From: CAVVIH01 sp963748295
GTDB taxonomy: Bacteria; Acidobacteriota; Vicinamibacteria; Vicinamibacterales; 2-12-FULL-66-21
Assembly (NCBI GenBank): GCA_963748295.1
Contig: CAVVIH010000006.1
Span: 310,001 to 374,000 of the forward strand
DNA length: 64,000 bases
Reading direction: 5' to 3'
The notes beneath the pieces are model-generated. The model saw nothing but the letters and a program-made list of their open reading frames with translations, searched no databases and was not told the origin of the DNA. Within the stretch, counting starts at the first letter, position 1. The number at the start of each line of letters is the position of its first letter. Below, piece after piece: positions 8,518-16,907 of this stretch. Made by a program: the position numbers and the translations under genes.

Positions 8518-8676
8518 TTCCTGATCGGATGCATCAGGCGTGACGATGTAGACGAGCTCGGTCCTGTCGTGTCTGACTCATGGCTCTCCTTGTGGACTGA
8601 TGGCTGCGAAACTAGCTGACAGCTACTAGCGTCAGCACGCAGCAAGGAGAAAGATGGGTTGTTACTCCCGGTCTTC

Positions 8677-9267
8677 CTACTCTTCCTTCTCTTCTTTCCC
8701 GTTTCCGTCTTCCTTCCGATTGAACCTGTTCATCACCGGGCCGATGCCCTCGGCGACGAACAGCTCGACGGCGTCCGCAGTCCGGCTCACCGTCTCGGCG
8801 ACGACCGGCCGTTCATCCGGATCGAACGTCGCCAGCACGTGATCCGCGAGATCCCGCCGGGCATCGCCGCGCCCGACGCCGATCCGCAGCCGTGCGAAGT
8901 CCTCGGTCCCGAGCTGCGCGATCAGCGACTTGAGACCGTTGTGCCCGCCCGCGGTTCCCCTGGCGCGGGCCCTCAACCTCCCCAGCTCCAGATTCACGTC
9001 GTCGACGACGATCAGGAGATCCGGGAGGTCGATCTTGAAATAGCGCAGCAGCTCGCCGACGGCGTGGCCGCTGAGGTTCATGAACGTCAGCGGCTTGGCC
9101 AGCAGGGCGCCCGACGCGCGCCACTTCGCCATCATGGCGTCGGCCGGCGCCGACTCCCAGTCCAGCCGATGACGCTCCGCGACGAAATCCAGCACGTCGA
9201 ATCCGACGTTGTGCCGGGTGCCCGCGTACTTGCGGCCCGGGTTCCCCAGGCCGGCAATCATCTTCAT
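8677..9267 (-). CDS. pth: Peptidyl-tRNA hydrolase
   Basis: 196 residues. Releases tRNA from prematurely ended peptidyl-tRNA. Motifs seen: MIAGLGNPGRKYAGTRHNVGF (catalytic His in HNVGF), PLTFMNLSGHAV and DLLIVVDDVNLELGRLR (catalytic Asp region), then GTAGGHNGLKSL. The C-terminus is a Lys/Glu-rich tail. It starts 14 bases after the rplY stop, a common pairing, so co-transcription is likely. Confidence 0.97.
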   Translation of the reverse strand: MKMIAGLGNPGRKYAGTRHNVGFDVLDFVAERHRLDWESAPADAMMAKWRASGALLAKPLTFMNLSGHAVGELLRYFKIDLPDLLIVVDDVNLELGRLRARARGTAGGHNGLKSLIAQLGTEDFARLRIGVGRGDARRDLADHVLATFDPDERPVVAETVSRTADAVELFVAEGIGPVMNRFNRKEDGNGKEEKEE

Positions 9268-9281
9268 CCCCCGGCGGACGC

Positions 9282-9953
9282 TTACTTCTCTTTCTCTTCT
9301 TCCTTGTCAGCCTTGCCCTTCTTGATGACTTCGGGCTCGGCCGGCGCCACCGGCACCGCGGCTGCCGCGTCAGCAGCAACGGGCTCTTCCTCGACCTTGA
9401 GCGCTACGACGTGGACGAGCATCATGTCGGGCTCGCTGATCGCGGTCCACTTCGCGCCTTCGACCTTCAGGTCGCGCACGCGCACGCCCTCGTGCAGCAT
9501 CAGCTCGCTGACGTCGACGGTGATGTTCTCGGGAATGTCGCCCGGCAGCACTTCGATCTCGATCTCGCGATTGACGAAGTCGACGATGCCACCCTGCTGC
9601 TTGACGCCGCGCGCCTCGCCCTTGAGGACGATCGGCACGGTGACGGTCAGCGTCTTGTCCATCGCCACCTGGTAGAAGTCGACGTGGAGCAGCTTGTGGT
9701 CGATCGGATCGAGCTGGTACTCCTTGACGAGCACCCGCGTGTCGCCGCCGGCGAGCTGCAGGCCGATCAGCGTGTTCACGCCCGACTCGGAGTGCAGGAT
9801 GCGCAGCAGGGTCTTCGGATCGACGGCGATCTCGACCGCCTTGCCCTTCTCGGCGCCATACACCACGGCCGGAATGCGGCCACTCGCACGAAGCCGCCGC
9901 GCCTCGTTCTTGCCCCGGCCTTCACGTTTTTCAGCTTGAAGTGTTGCGTCCAT
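9282..9953 (-). CDS. rplY: 50S ribosomal protein bL25 (Ctc/TL5 form)
   Basis: 223 residues: an N-terminal 5S-rRNA-binding L25 domain (to about 95; KNEARRLRASGRIPAVVYG and HKLLHVDFYQV) followed by the C-terminal Ctc-type beta domain (VPIVLKGEARGVKQQGG, PGDIPENITVDVS). The last ~40 residues are Ala/Glu/Lys-rich. The rplY-pth pair downstream of prs is widely conserved. Confidence 0.96.
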   Translation of the reverse strand: MDATLQAEKREGRGKNEARRLRASGRIPAVVYGAEKGKAVEIAVDPKTLLRILHSESGVNTLIGLQLAGGDTRVLVKEYQLDPIDHKLLHVDFYQVAMDKTLTVTVPIVLKGEARGVKQQGGIVDFVNREIEIEVLPGDIPENITVDVSELMLHEGVRVRDLKVEGAKWTAISEPDMMLVHVVALKVEEEPVAADAAAAVPVAPAEPEVIKKGKADKEEEKEK

Positions 9954-9956
9954 GTT

Positions 9957-10049
9957 TTTAGCTCTCAGCTCTCAGCTTTCAGCTTTCAGCTTTCAGCTTG
10001 CCGCCATCAGCTCCAGAAGCTGATAGCTGACGGCTGATAGCTGACAGCT
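9957..10049. repeat. Inverted 7-mer repeats (TCAGCTN) between prs and rplY
   Basis: The left side (9959-10000) is AGCTCTC/AGCTTTC repeated about six times. After a short centre, the right side (10018-10049) reads as the same TCAGCTN 7-mers on the other strand. The whole gap can fold into one hairpin made of 7-mers. Confidence 0.75.
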
Positions 10050-10995
10050 ATACAAACAACGAAGAAACCGATGTCTCCTCGTGAATACTCCGAATCGCCT
10101 GCCCGAGCAGCCGCGCGACCGACAGCTGCCTGACCTTCTTGCAGCACCGCGCCCGCTCGCTGTTGAGCGGGATGGTGTTGGTGATGATCACCTGGTCGAT
10201 CGGCGCGGCCTCGAGCCGTTCGATCGCCGGCCCCGAGAGCACGCCGTGCACCGCGCACGCCAGGACGCGCTCGGCGCCATTCTCCTTCAACGCGGCGGCC
10301 GCTTTCACAATCGTTCCCGCCGTGTCGATGATGTCGTCCTGGATGATGCAGGTCCGGCCGTTGACGTCGCCGACCACGTTCATCACCTCCGCCGTCCCGT
10401 CGTCGCTGCGCCGTTTGTCGATGATCGCCAGTTCCGCGTCCAGCCGCTTCGCGTAGGCGCGGGCGCGCTCGGCGCCGCCGGCGTCCGGCGACACGATCGT
10501 CAGGTTCGGATGCCCGAGCCGCTCGCAGTGCTGGATGATTACCGGCGCCGCGAACAGGTGATCGACCGGGATATCGAAAAAGCCCTGGATCTGCGCCTTG
10601 TGCAGATCCATCGTCAACACGCGATTGGCGCCCGCCGCCGTGATCAGGTTCGCGACCAGCTTCGCCGAGATCGGCACCCGCGGCTTGTCCTTGCGATCCT
10701 GCCTCGCGTAGCCGTAGTACGGAATCACCGCGGTGATGCGCGACGCCGACGAGCGGCGGAACGCGTCGATCATCACGCACAGCTCGATCAGGTTCCGATC
10801 GACGTCGGCGCAGGTCGGCTGCACGACGAAGACATCCGTGCCGCGGATGTTCTCGTCAATCTGGAACGACACCTCGGTGTCCGGGAATCGCTGCAGCCGC
10901 GCGTGCCCCGGCGGAACGCCGAGGAACTCGCCAATCTCACTCGCCAGCGCCGGATGGGCGCTGCCGGAAAACAGCTTGAGCTGCCCGCGACTCAT
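10048..10995 (-). CDS. prs: Ribose-phosphate pyrophosphokinase
   Basis: 315 residues. Makes PRPP from ribose 5-phosphate and ATP in the cytosol, feeding purine, pyrimidine, His and Trp synthesis. Seen: the RFPDTEVSFQI region, the YYGYARQDRKDKPRVPISAKL loop, the active-site DLHKAQIQGFFDIPVDHL, and the PRPP loop IIQDDIIDTAGT. It lies downstream of ispE and tRNA-Gln, matching the widespread lolB-ispE-prs order. Confidence 0.97.
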   Translation of the reverse strand: MSRGQLKLFSGSAHPALASEIGEFLGVPPGHARLQRFPDTEVSFQIDENIRGTDVFVVQPTCADVDRNLIELCVMIDAFRRSSASRITAVIPYYGYARQDRKDKPRVPISAKLVANLITAAGANRVLTMDLHKAQIQGFFDIPVDHLFAAPVIIQHCERLGHPNLTIVSPDAGGAERARAYAKRLDAELAIIDKRRSDDGTAEVMNVVGDVNGRTCIIQDDIIDTAGTIVKAAAALKENGAERVLACAVHGVLSGPAIERLEAAPIDQVIITNTIPLNSERARCCKKVRQLSVARLLGQAIRSIHEETSVSSLFV

Positions 10996-11025
10996 ACCGT
11001 CCGTCTCACGGACTCTTCTCCAGAT

Positions 11026-11100
11026 TGGTTGGGGCGGAAGGATTCGAACCTTCGAATACGGGATCCAAAGTCCCGCGCCTTACCGCTTGGCCACGCCCCA
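11026..11100 (-). tRNA. tRNA-Gln (anticodon TTG)
   Basis: On the minus strand the acceptor is TGGGGCG pairing with CGCCCCA, followed by A and an encoded CCA. The anticodon arm is GGGAC-TTTGGAT-CCC-like with TTG, and the T arm contains GGTTCGAATCC. It lies between ispE and prs, about 30 bases before prs and 95 after ispE, so it may be cut from a common transcript. Confidence 0.95.
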
Positions 11101-11195
11101 GTGCCCCCGGCTCCAGCGGGCAGAGTGTGACACGACGGCGTGGCCCGCCGACACGTCCAGAAAAGGCTAAGTGTATCGTGGGACGCGGAATTTGG

Positions 11196-12110
11196 TCAAA
11201 CCGCTAGGTCCATCGCCGGAGAACCGGCCTCGAGCGGCGCTCGGTCCTGACTTCGGCTGAGCGTGCGGGTCAGCAGCGCGACGGACCCGCCTTTCGACAG
11301 CGGCCGCAAGGTCCGTTTGGCTGCCGCGCGGCTCTTGAACAGGCCGAATACGGCCGAGCCGCTGCCTGACATCGCCGCGGCCACCGCCCCCGCATCTCGC
11401 AGCGCGGTTCGCAGTGGGCCAATCTCCGGATGACGCCGGACGACGGGGGGCTCGAGGTCGTTGATCATCTGCGCGGCGCGCGTCGGCCAGGGCACCGGCA
11501 GAACCTGCAGCTCCCGCTGCTCGCGGAGACCGGCGGCGCGGTCCTCGTCGTACCCGGCATACGCTTCGGCGGTCGAGACGCCGTACGGCGGCCGCACGAT
11601 CACGACCCAGTGGGGCGGGAGGTCGACGAGCGGATAGATTTCCTCGCCCCGGCCGAGACCGAGCGCGGTGCCGCCGGACAGAAAGAACGGCACATCCGCG
11701 CCAATGCGAGCCGCCAGTTCCCGCAGAAACGCAATCGGGGCGCCGCCCCAGAGCCGCGCCAGCGCCAGCAGCGCGGCCGCGGCGTTGGCGCTGCCGCCAC
11801 CCAGGCCGGCCTCCACCGGGATCTGCTTGTTGATCGTGATCTTCACGTCGCGCGGCTCGCCCGGACGGCCCAGTTCCTTCCACAGCTCCGCCGCCGACTT
11901 CGACACGACGTTCGTGCCGTCGAGCGGCACGCCCGGCGTCCGGCACGCGATCGTCAACGGTCCTGGACGGCTGACGCATGTGATCGTGTCGTGCAGCTCG
12001 AGCGACTGAAACACCGTGCGCAGCTCGTGGAAGCCGTCAGTCCTCGTTCCAAGCACGCGCAAGTCGAGATTCACCTTCGCGTGTGCGCGCACCACACACT
12101 TTTTCTTCAC
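11196..12110 (-). CDS. ispE: 4-diphosphocytidyl-2-C-methyl-D-erythritol kinase
   Basis: 304 residues from the GTG at 12110, which overlaps the upstream lipoprotein stop as GTGA. This start is chosen over a much longer frame because the family begins at AHAKVNLDLRVLG. A GHMP kinase: the ATP loop PVEAGLGGGSANAAAAL is at about residues 95-111, and the C-terminal motif MSGSGSAVFGLF is present. It phosphorylates the product of IspD (gene at 1-900). The C-terminus runs about 20 residues past the usual end. Confidence 0.95.
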   Translation of the reverse strand: MKKKCVVRAHAKVNLDLRVLGTRTDGFHELRTVFQSLELHDTITCVSRPGPLTIACRTPGVPLDGTNVVSKSAAELWKELGRPGEPRDVKITINKQIPVEAGLGGGSANAAAALLALARLWGGAPIAFLRELAARIGADVPFFLSGGTALGLGRGEEIYPLVDLPPHWVVIVRPPYGVSTAEAYAGYDEDRAAGLREQRELQVLPVPWPTRAAQMINDLEPPVVRRHPEIGPLRTALRDAGAVAAAMSGSGSAVFGLFKSRAAAKRTLRPLSKGGSVALLTRTLSRSQDRAPLEAGSPAMDLAV

Positions 12111-12925
12111 GATTTGTCGGCTCCCGCGTGCGGCACGGCCCGGCGCAGATCCTCGAGGGTGATCGGCACCGCGTCGTCGGGCACTTCGACGCGGAACACT
12201 TCGGGCTCGAGCGGTACGTTCATGTCGACGTCGGACACGGTGAGCGTGATGTCGGCGCGGGCGGCGGCGCCGTCCGGCGTGGTGCGGATCCTGATGCGCG
12301 AGGGATGGGCGGAGGCGAACTCCTCGTAGCGGATCTCGAGCGGGGGACGGATTACCGCGCTCAGCCGCCACACGCCGTTGATGTTGCGCAACCAGCTGGT
12401 CACGCCGTTGCCCTCGAGCGCCATCCATTCGGCGCCATACCTTCGTCCGCCTGACGGCTCGGCGAACCCGAACCCGCAGCCGCTCACCACGGCGCGCAGT
12501 TCGTCGGGCGAGAGCGCCACACCGGCGAGCGCCTGGATGATCGCCTCGGGAGCGGAATCGGTGAGCACTCGCTTGTCGCGAGGCAGCACCAGCGTCGCGT
12601 CATTTCCCCGCCCGACCAGGATGAAGAGGGGCCGGCCAAACGCAATCGGAGGCAAGCCTTCGAGACGGATCTGACCGGGCGCCGCGAACCCCGCGTCGAT
12701 CCTGCCGCGCAGTTTGTTGTCGCCCGCGCGGCCGGACAGACCGAGCGACGCGCGAAGCGTGCGGACGGCCTGACATCGATCGGTGGCCTGCGAGTACGCG
12801 GTCGCGTAGTCGGTCGCCGGCGTGCCGGGGCCGGACGGAAGAGGGGTCAGTTTGGCAGCGCAACCGCTGAGCGTCGCGCAAATGAGAATGAAAAGTAGGC
12901 TTGGGCGGCTTGCCGCGCGCCTCAC
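12107..12925 (-). CDS. LolB-like outer-membrane lipoprotein
   Basis: 272 residues. A lipoprotein signal (LLFILICATLSGC, lipobox LSGC) is followed by a domain with LRASLGLSGRAGDNKLRGRIDAGF and QIRLEGLPPIAFGRPLFIL, resembling the lipoprotein-receiving fold of LolB-type proteins. Starting at GTG 12925 it overlaps the TPR gene stop (GTGA) and ends overlapping ispE (GTGA). In proteobacteria lolB precedes ispE and prs, and the same order here supports a LolB-type role in placing lipoproteins in the outer membrane. Similarity is by pattern only; DUF4292-type lipoproteins are an alternative. Confidence 0.7.
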   Translation of the reverse strand: MRRAASRPSLLFILICATLSGCAAKLTPLPSGPGTPATDYATAYSQATDRCQAVRTLRASLGLSGRAGDNKLRGRIDAGFAAPGQIRLEGLPPIAFGRPLFILVGRGNDATLVLPRDKRVLTDSAPEAIIQALAGVALSPDELRAVVSGCGFGFAEPSGGRRYGAEWMALEGNGVTSWLRNINGVWRLSAVIRPPLEIRYEEFASAHPSRIRIRTTPDGAAARADITLTVSDVDMNVPLEPEVFRVEVPDDAVPITLEDLRRAVPHAGADKS

Positions 12926-14361
12926 CGATTCTCCATCCGGCTGCGGACGTCGCGAAGCTTCTTCTCGACTGCCGGCTTGTCGATCGACAGGCCGTCGCCC
13001 GCGAGCGCGCGTTCCCACGCGGCCGCGGCGTCGGCAAAGCGCTGTTGCTTGAAGCGCAGGTCGCCAAGGTGATCCTGCACGACCGAGCTGTCGGTCAGCT
13101 TCGAGGCTGCCCGTGTGAGAGCACCGTCGGCGAGATCGAGGCGGCCCTGCTGGAAGTACGCCCATCCGAGACTGTCGAGGTACGAGGGGTTGTCCGGTTC
13201 GAGCTTCAGCGCGCGCTGCAGCAGCTCGACCGCCTCGTCCAGCCGCTCACCGCGTTCGGCCAGCAGGTAGCCGAGCGAATTCAGCGCGTTCGCGTCTTCG
13301 CCGTCCTGCGCGATCAGATCGCGGAGCACTTTCTCGGCGCCCTTGTCGTCGCCCTTGTCCTGCAGGATCAGCGACATGACGTGGAGTCCGCGCACGTCCG
13401 ACGGGTTCCTGGCCAGCAGCTTCTGCGCCGTGGCCTCCGCAGCGGGCAAATCCTTCATTGCGCGCTGCGCCTCGGCGAGGAGATAGAGCTGAACCGGATC
13501 CTGCGCCTCGGGCTTCGCCAGCGCCAGGTTCCGCTCCAGGATTTCGCGCGCTTCCGCGGCCTTGCCCGCGTTGATGAGAGCGCCCGCGCGGCGCGGCGTC
13601 AGCGCCGACGCACGTGGATTCAGCTGCTGCGCGCGCGCGTAGACGGCCGCCGCGTCGGCCCACCGCCGCTCCTGCTCGTACAACTCCGCGATCCGCAGGT
13701 AGCCGCGATAAAAGGTGGGATTGGCCTCGAGCGTGTTCTCGAGCGTCGCGATCGCGTCGGCGCGGCGGCCCGCGCCTTCCTGAGCCGCCGCAAGCATGAA
13801 CCCCGCGTCAGGGTATCCGGGTTGATCGGCGACCACCCGTTGCAGCAGCGGAATCGCCTTGTCGAACGATCGGCTTTGCACGTACAGGCGTCCGAGTGTC
13901 AGCTCCAGGCCGACGTCGAAGGTGTCGGGCCTGCGCGCCCTTTCGAGCGCCGCGATCGCCCGCTTGCCGTAGTCGGCGGGATTGTCGCCGGTTCGAAGCG
14001 GCTGCTTCTGATCCGCGAACGCCGCGTAAATCGATCCGAGGATCCGGTTGGCTTCGCGGTTGTCCGCGTCGTATTTCAGCGCGGCTTCCGCCATCTCGAG
14101 GGCGTCGGTCGCGCGGTCCTGGCGCGCGTAGACGCCGGCAAGCTCGGCGCGCAGCTCGGCCGAGTTCGGCTCGAGCTCGATCGCGCGTTTGTGTGCGGCG
14201 ATCGCGTCATCGACTTTGCCCTGGCCTTCGAGCCGCCGCCCCAGCAAAAAGTAATACGCAGCGTTGCCGTCGGCAGTCGGGGAGGAAGAATTCGGCGGCT
14301 GTGAACCGGCGGGGCCAGCAAGTCCGCCAACGAGCAGCAGAGCGAGCAAAATGGACCGCAT
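12922..14361 (-). CDS. Secreted tetratricopeptide-repeat protein
   Basis: 479 residues with a signal peptide (LLALLLVGGLAGPAGS, residues 5-20) and about ten TPR units through the rest. Examples: AAYYFLLGRRLEGQGKVDDA, AIAHKRAIELEPNSAELRAE, and later NALNSLGYLLAERGERLDEA and SYLDSLGWAYFQQGRLDLA. Probably periplasmic or membrane-tethered. The tight GTGA overlap with the LolB-like lipoprotein suggests shared work at the envelope. No enzyme motif was found. Confidence 0.85.
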   Translation of the reverse strand: MRSILLALLLVGGLAGPAGSQPPNSSSPTADGNAAYYFLLGRRLEGQGKVDDAIAAHKRAIELEPNSAELRAELAGVYARQDRATDALEMAEAALKYDADNREANRILGSIYAAFADQKQPLRTGDNPADYGKRAIAALERARRPDTFDVGLELTLGRLYVQSRSFDKAIPLLQRVVADQPGYPDAGFMLAAAQEGAGRRADAIATLENTLEANPTFYRGYLRIAELYEQERRWADAAAVYARAQQLNPRASALTPRRAGALINAGKAAEAREILERNLALAKPEAQDPVQLYLLAEAQRAMKDLPAAEATAQKLLARNPSDVRGLHVMSLILQDKGDDKGAEKVLRDLIAQDGEDANALNSLGYLLAERGERLDEAVELLQRALKLEPDNPSYLDSLGWAYFQQGRLDLADGALTRAASKLTDSSVVQDHLGDLRFKQQRFADAAAAWERALAGDGLSIDKPAVEKKLRDVRSRMENR

Positions 14362-14442
14362 CTACTGACTATAATGAACGTTGCGCCGCAAAGACGCAAA
14401 CCGCCTCTGGTATAGTTCAGGCGCGAAACAGCGGAGAAAAGC

Positions 14443-14610
14443 ATGGCCGTCGATCCGGAGCTGCTCGAAATACTCGCGTGTCCGAACTGCAAGACGAAGG
14501 TCGAGCTCGTCAAGAACGGCACCGCTCTCAAATGCACGCAGTGCAAGCGCGTCTATCCGATCAAGGACGACATCCCGGTGATGCTGCTCGACGAAGCCAC
14601 TATCGAGTGA
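14443..14610 (+). CDS. Trm112-family zinc-ribbon protein
   Basis: 55 residues. MAVDPELLEILACPNCKTKV has the first Cys-x2-Cys and LKCTQCKRVYPIKDDIPVML the second, forming a zinc ribbon as in YcaR/Trm112-like proteins. In bacteria these small proteins often sit next to LPS or lipid A genes, as here. AGCGGAGAA lies just upstream of the ATG. The gap to the divergent TPR gene (14362-14442) holds a TATAGT hexamer at about 14411 and a short GCAAAGACGCAAA repeat, but no convincing -35. It ends overlapping the next gene (GTGA). Confidence 0.85.
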   Translation: MAVDPELLEILACPNCKTKVELVKNGTALKCTQCKRVYPIKDDIPVMLLDEATIE

Positions 14611-15683
14611 ACATCCTCCTGATCCGCCTGCGTCTCATCGGCGATGTCGTCTTTACGACCCCGGTGCTTCGCGCGCTCAGGCGGGAGTTTCCTCGAGCCC
14701 GCCTGGCCTACCTGGTCGAACGCGAGGCCGCCGCAGTCGTGAAAGGTCACCCCGACATCGATGAGCTCATCGTCGTCCCGCGAACCCGAGGCATTGCCCG
14801 GGTGGTGGACGACCTGCGCCTGGCGCGGCGGCTGCGCGCCGCCCGCTTCGACGTCGTGATCGATCTGCACGGCGGGCCGCGCAGCTCGTGGCTCGCGCGA
14901 GCGACCGGCGCCGCCCAGCGAATCGGCTACGACGTGGACGGACGATCCTGGCTCTATACGAAGACCGTTCCTCGCGCGCGGGATCTTCGCCCGCGCCATT
15001 CGGTCGTCAACCAGTGGGATCTGCTCAGCGCCATCGAAGGCTGGCACGGACAGCCGCCCGATCCGAAGCTCGACGCCGTCACGATGGCGCCGGACCAGGA
15101 AACTGAAAGAGTCATCGACCGGCGGCTTCAGGCGCTGGACATCGACTCGCGCCATGAGCTGATGGTGGTGCACGTCAGCGCCGGCAACCCGTTCCGGCGC
15201 TGGCCGGAAGCGGCGTTCGTGAGGCTCGTCTGCGCGCTCGCCGCCGACAACAGTCTTCGGCGGATCATCCTCAGCTCGGGCCCCTCCGACAAGGCGGCCG
15301 CCGATCGGATTGCGCGGGCGGCCCGCACCGAACTGGGACCGGAGGGGGCCCTCCGGGTCGTGGACTTCGGCGAGTTCAACCTGGCGGAGTTGCGCGCGCT
15401 CGTCGCTCGGAGCAGACTGTTCGTTGGTGGCGACACCGGTCCTCTTCATATCGCGGCCACGACGCGGACGCCGATCGTCGGCATCTTCGGCCCCACGCTG
15501 TCGGCCCGCTCCGCGCCATGGCGGGACCCCGCGGTTCCGACCGAGTCGGTCGAGTTGCCGCAACTGCCCTGCCGGCCGTGCGAGCAGCGGGTGTGCGAGC
15601 CAGGTGATTTTCGATGCCTCACGACATTGAAGCCCGACGACGTGATTTCGGCGGCGGAGCGGGTGCTGAGGCGCAGCGCGTGA
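14607..15683 (+). CDS. LPS heptosyltransferase (glycosyltransferase family 9)
   Basis: 358 residues from the GTG at 14607, overlapping the Trm112 stop. The N-terminus NILLIRLRLIGDVVFTTPVLRAL is typical of GT9 heptosyltransferases. The C-terminal half has the ADP-heptose site region (FVGGDTGPLHIAA, PIVGIFGPT). It adds heptose to the LPS core at the cytoplasmic face. A heptose kinase two genes downstream and gmhA at 34758 supply the sugar donor. Which heptose it adds cannot be told. Cysteines in PCRPCEQRVCEPGDFRCL near the C-terminus could bind a metal. Confidence 0.93.
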   Translation: MNILLIRLRLIGDVVFTTPVLRALRREFPRARLAYLVEREAAAVVKGHPDIDELIVVPRTRGIARVVDDLRLARRLRAARFDVVIDLHGGPRSSWLARATGAAQRIGYDVDGRSWLYTKTVPRARDLRPRHSVVNQWDLLSAIEGWHGQPPDPKLDAVTMAPDQETERVIDRRLQALDIDSRHELMVVHVSAGNPFRRWPEAAFVRLVCALAADNSLRRIILSSGPSDKAAADRIARAARTELGPEGALRVVDFGEFNLAELRALVARSRLFVGGDTGPLHIAATTRTPIVGIFGPTLSARSAPWRDPAVPTESVELPQLPCRPCEQRVCEPGDFRCLTTLKPDDVISAAERVLRRSA

Positions 15684-16906
15684 ACGCGTCGACGAGCACG
15701 ACGGCCAGCCTGGAGCGCATCGCCTACTGGTCGCTGCTGGGCTGCGCTGCCGCGACGCAGTTCTCGATCGCCGCCGCACAGATACTGCTCACGCTCGCCG
15801 GCCTGCTCTGGGTCGCGCTGCTCGTCACCGGCCGAGAGCGCATCGAGGTCCCCTCGATGTTCTGGCCGCTCGCGGTCTATGCCGGCGTCACCCTCGTCGC
15901 CTCGTTCTTCTCGATCGACCCGCGCGTCAGCTTCTGGGACAGCCGTCAGCTCCTGCTCTTCCTGATCGTCCCGATCGCGTACCGGCTGCTGCGCGGCGAG
16001 CGCAGCCTGAGAGCCGTCGACGTCATCATCACCGTCGGCGCCGTCCACGCCGCCTACGGCATCGTCCAGTACGGCATTCTCAACTACGACAACGTCGCGC
16101 AGCGCGTGCAGGGGGTGCTGAGCCACTACATGACGTACTCGGGCGTGATCATGCTCGTCTCGTGCACGGCGGCGGCGCGCGTCATGTTCAGGAAGGAAGA
16201 TCGTCTCTGGCCGGCGCTGATCATGCCGGCCCTGCTCGTCGCGCTCGCGCTGACGCTCAGCCGCAACGCGTGGGTGGGCGCGTGTGCCGGCATCGGCACG
16301 CTCTTCCTGCTTCGCGACTTCCGGCTGGTCGCGCTCCTCCCCGTCGCCGCCGCCGTGGTCATCGCCATCGCCCCGACCGCCGTGACCGAGCGCATTTACT
16401 CGATGTTCAGCATTCACGAGTACATAGCCAGCAGTGCGGCCACGATATCCACGGTCGAATCGAACCGGGATCGTCTCGCGATGATGCGATCCGGGTTCCG
16501 CATCGTCCGCGACCATCCGCTGACGGGCGTCGGTCCGGACATGCTGATCCAGGTCTACCCCGCGTATCGCGATCCGCAGGCCGTCCGGCAGCTGAATCCG
16601 CACCTCCACAACGTGCCGCTGCAGATCGCCGCCGAACGCGGGCTGCCGGCGGTCGCGGTGTGGATCTGGTTCGTCGTCGCGCTGATTCGCGACTTCCTGC
16701 GGCGGCGCCGGTCCGCAACCTATCCGTCGCTTCCTGCCGCGGGGCTTGCCTGCGTCATCGCGATGGTGGCCGCCGGCATGTTTGAATACAATTTCCACGA
16801 CTCGGAATTCCTGATGCTGTTTCTCGTCATCGTCACGCTTCCCTACGCCGCCGAACGCGCGCCCGCCGCCACGGCCTCCCGAGTTGCGCCCGTACGTGCC
16901 GCCTGA
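15680..16906 (+). CDS. O-antigen ligase family protein (WaaL-like)
   Basis: 408 residues from the GTG at 15680 (GTGA overlap with the heptosyltransferase). About 10-12 membrane helices. The Wzy_C domain has SRNAWVGACAGIG before a large periplasmic loop holding HPLTGVGPDM and LNPHLHNVPLQIAAERGLPA, the usual catalytic region with Arg and His. It probably joins an undecaprenyl-linked polymer to the lipid A core in the periplasm. A polymerase role is possible, but a separate polymerase candidate lies at 54356-55796. Confidence 0.85.
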   Translation: MNASTSTTASLERIAYWSLLGCAAATQFSIAAAQILLTLAGLLWVALLVTGRERIEVPSMFWPLAVYAGVTLVASFFSIDPRVSFWDSRQLLLFLIVPIAYRLLRGERSLRAVDVIITVGAVHAAYGIVQYGILNYDNVAQRVQGVLSHYMTYSGVIMLVSCTAAARVMFRKEDRLWPALIMPALLVALALTLSRNAWVGACAGIGTLFLLRDFRLVALLPVAAAVVIAIAPTAVTERIYSMFSIHEYIASSAATISTVESNRDRLAMMRSGFRIVRDHPLTGVGPDMLIQVYPAYRDPQAVRQLNPHLHNVPLQIAAERGLPAVAVWIWFVVALIRDFLRRRRSATYPSLPAAGLACVIAMVAAGMFEYNFHDSEFLMLFLVIVTLPYAAERAPAATASRVAPVRAA

Positions 16907-16907
16907 C

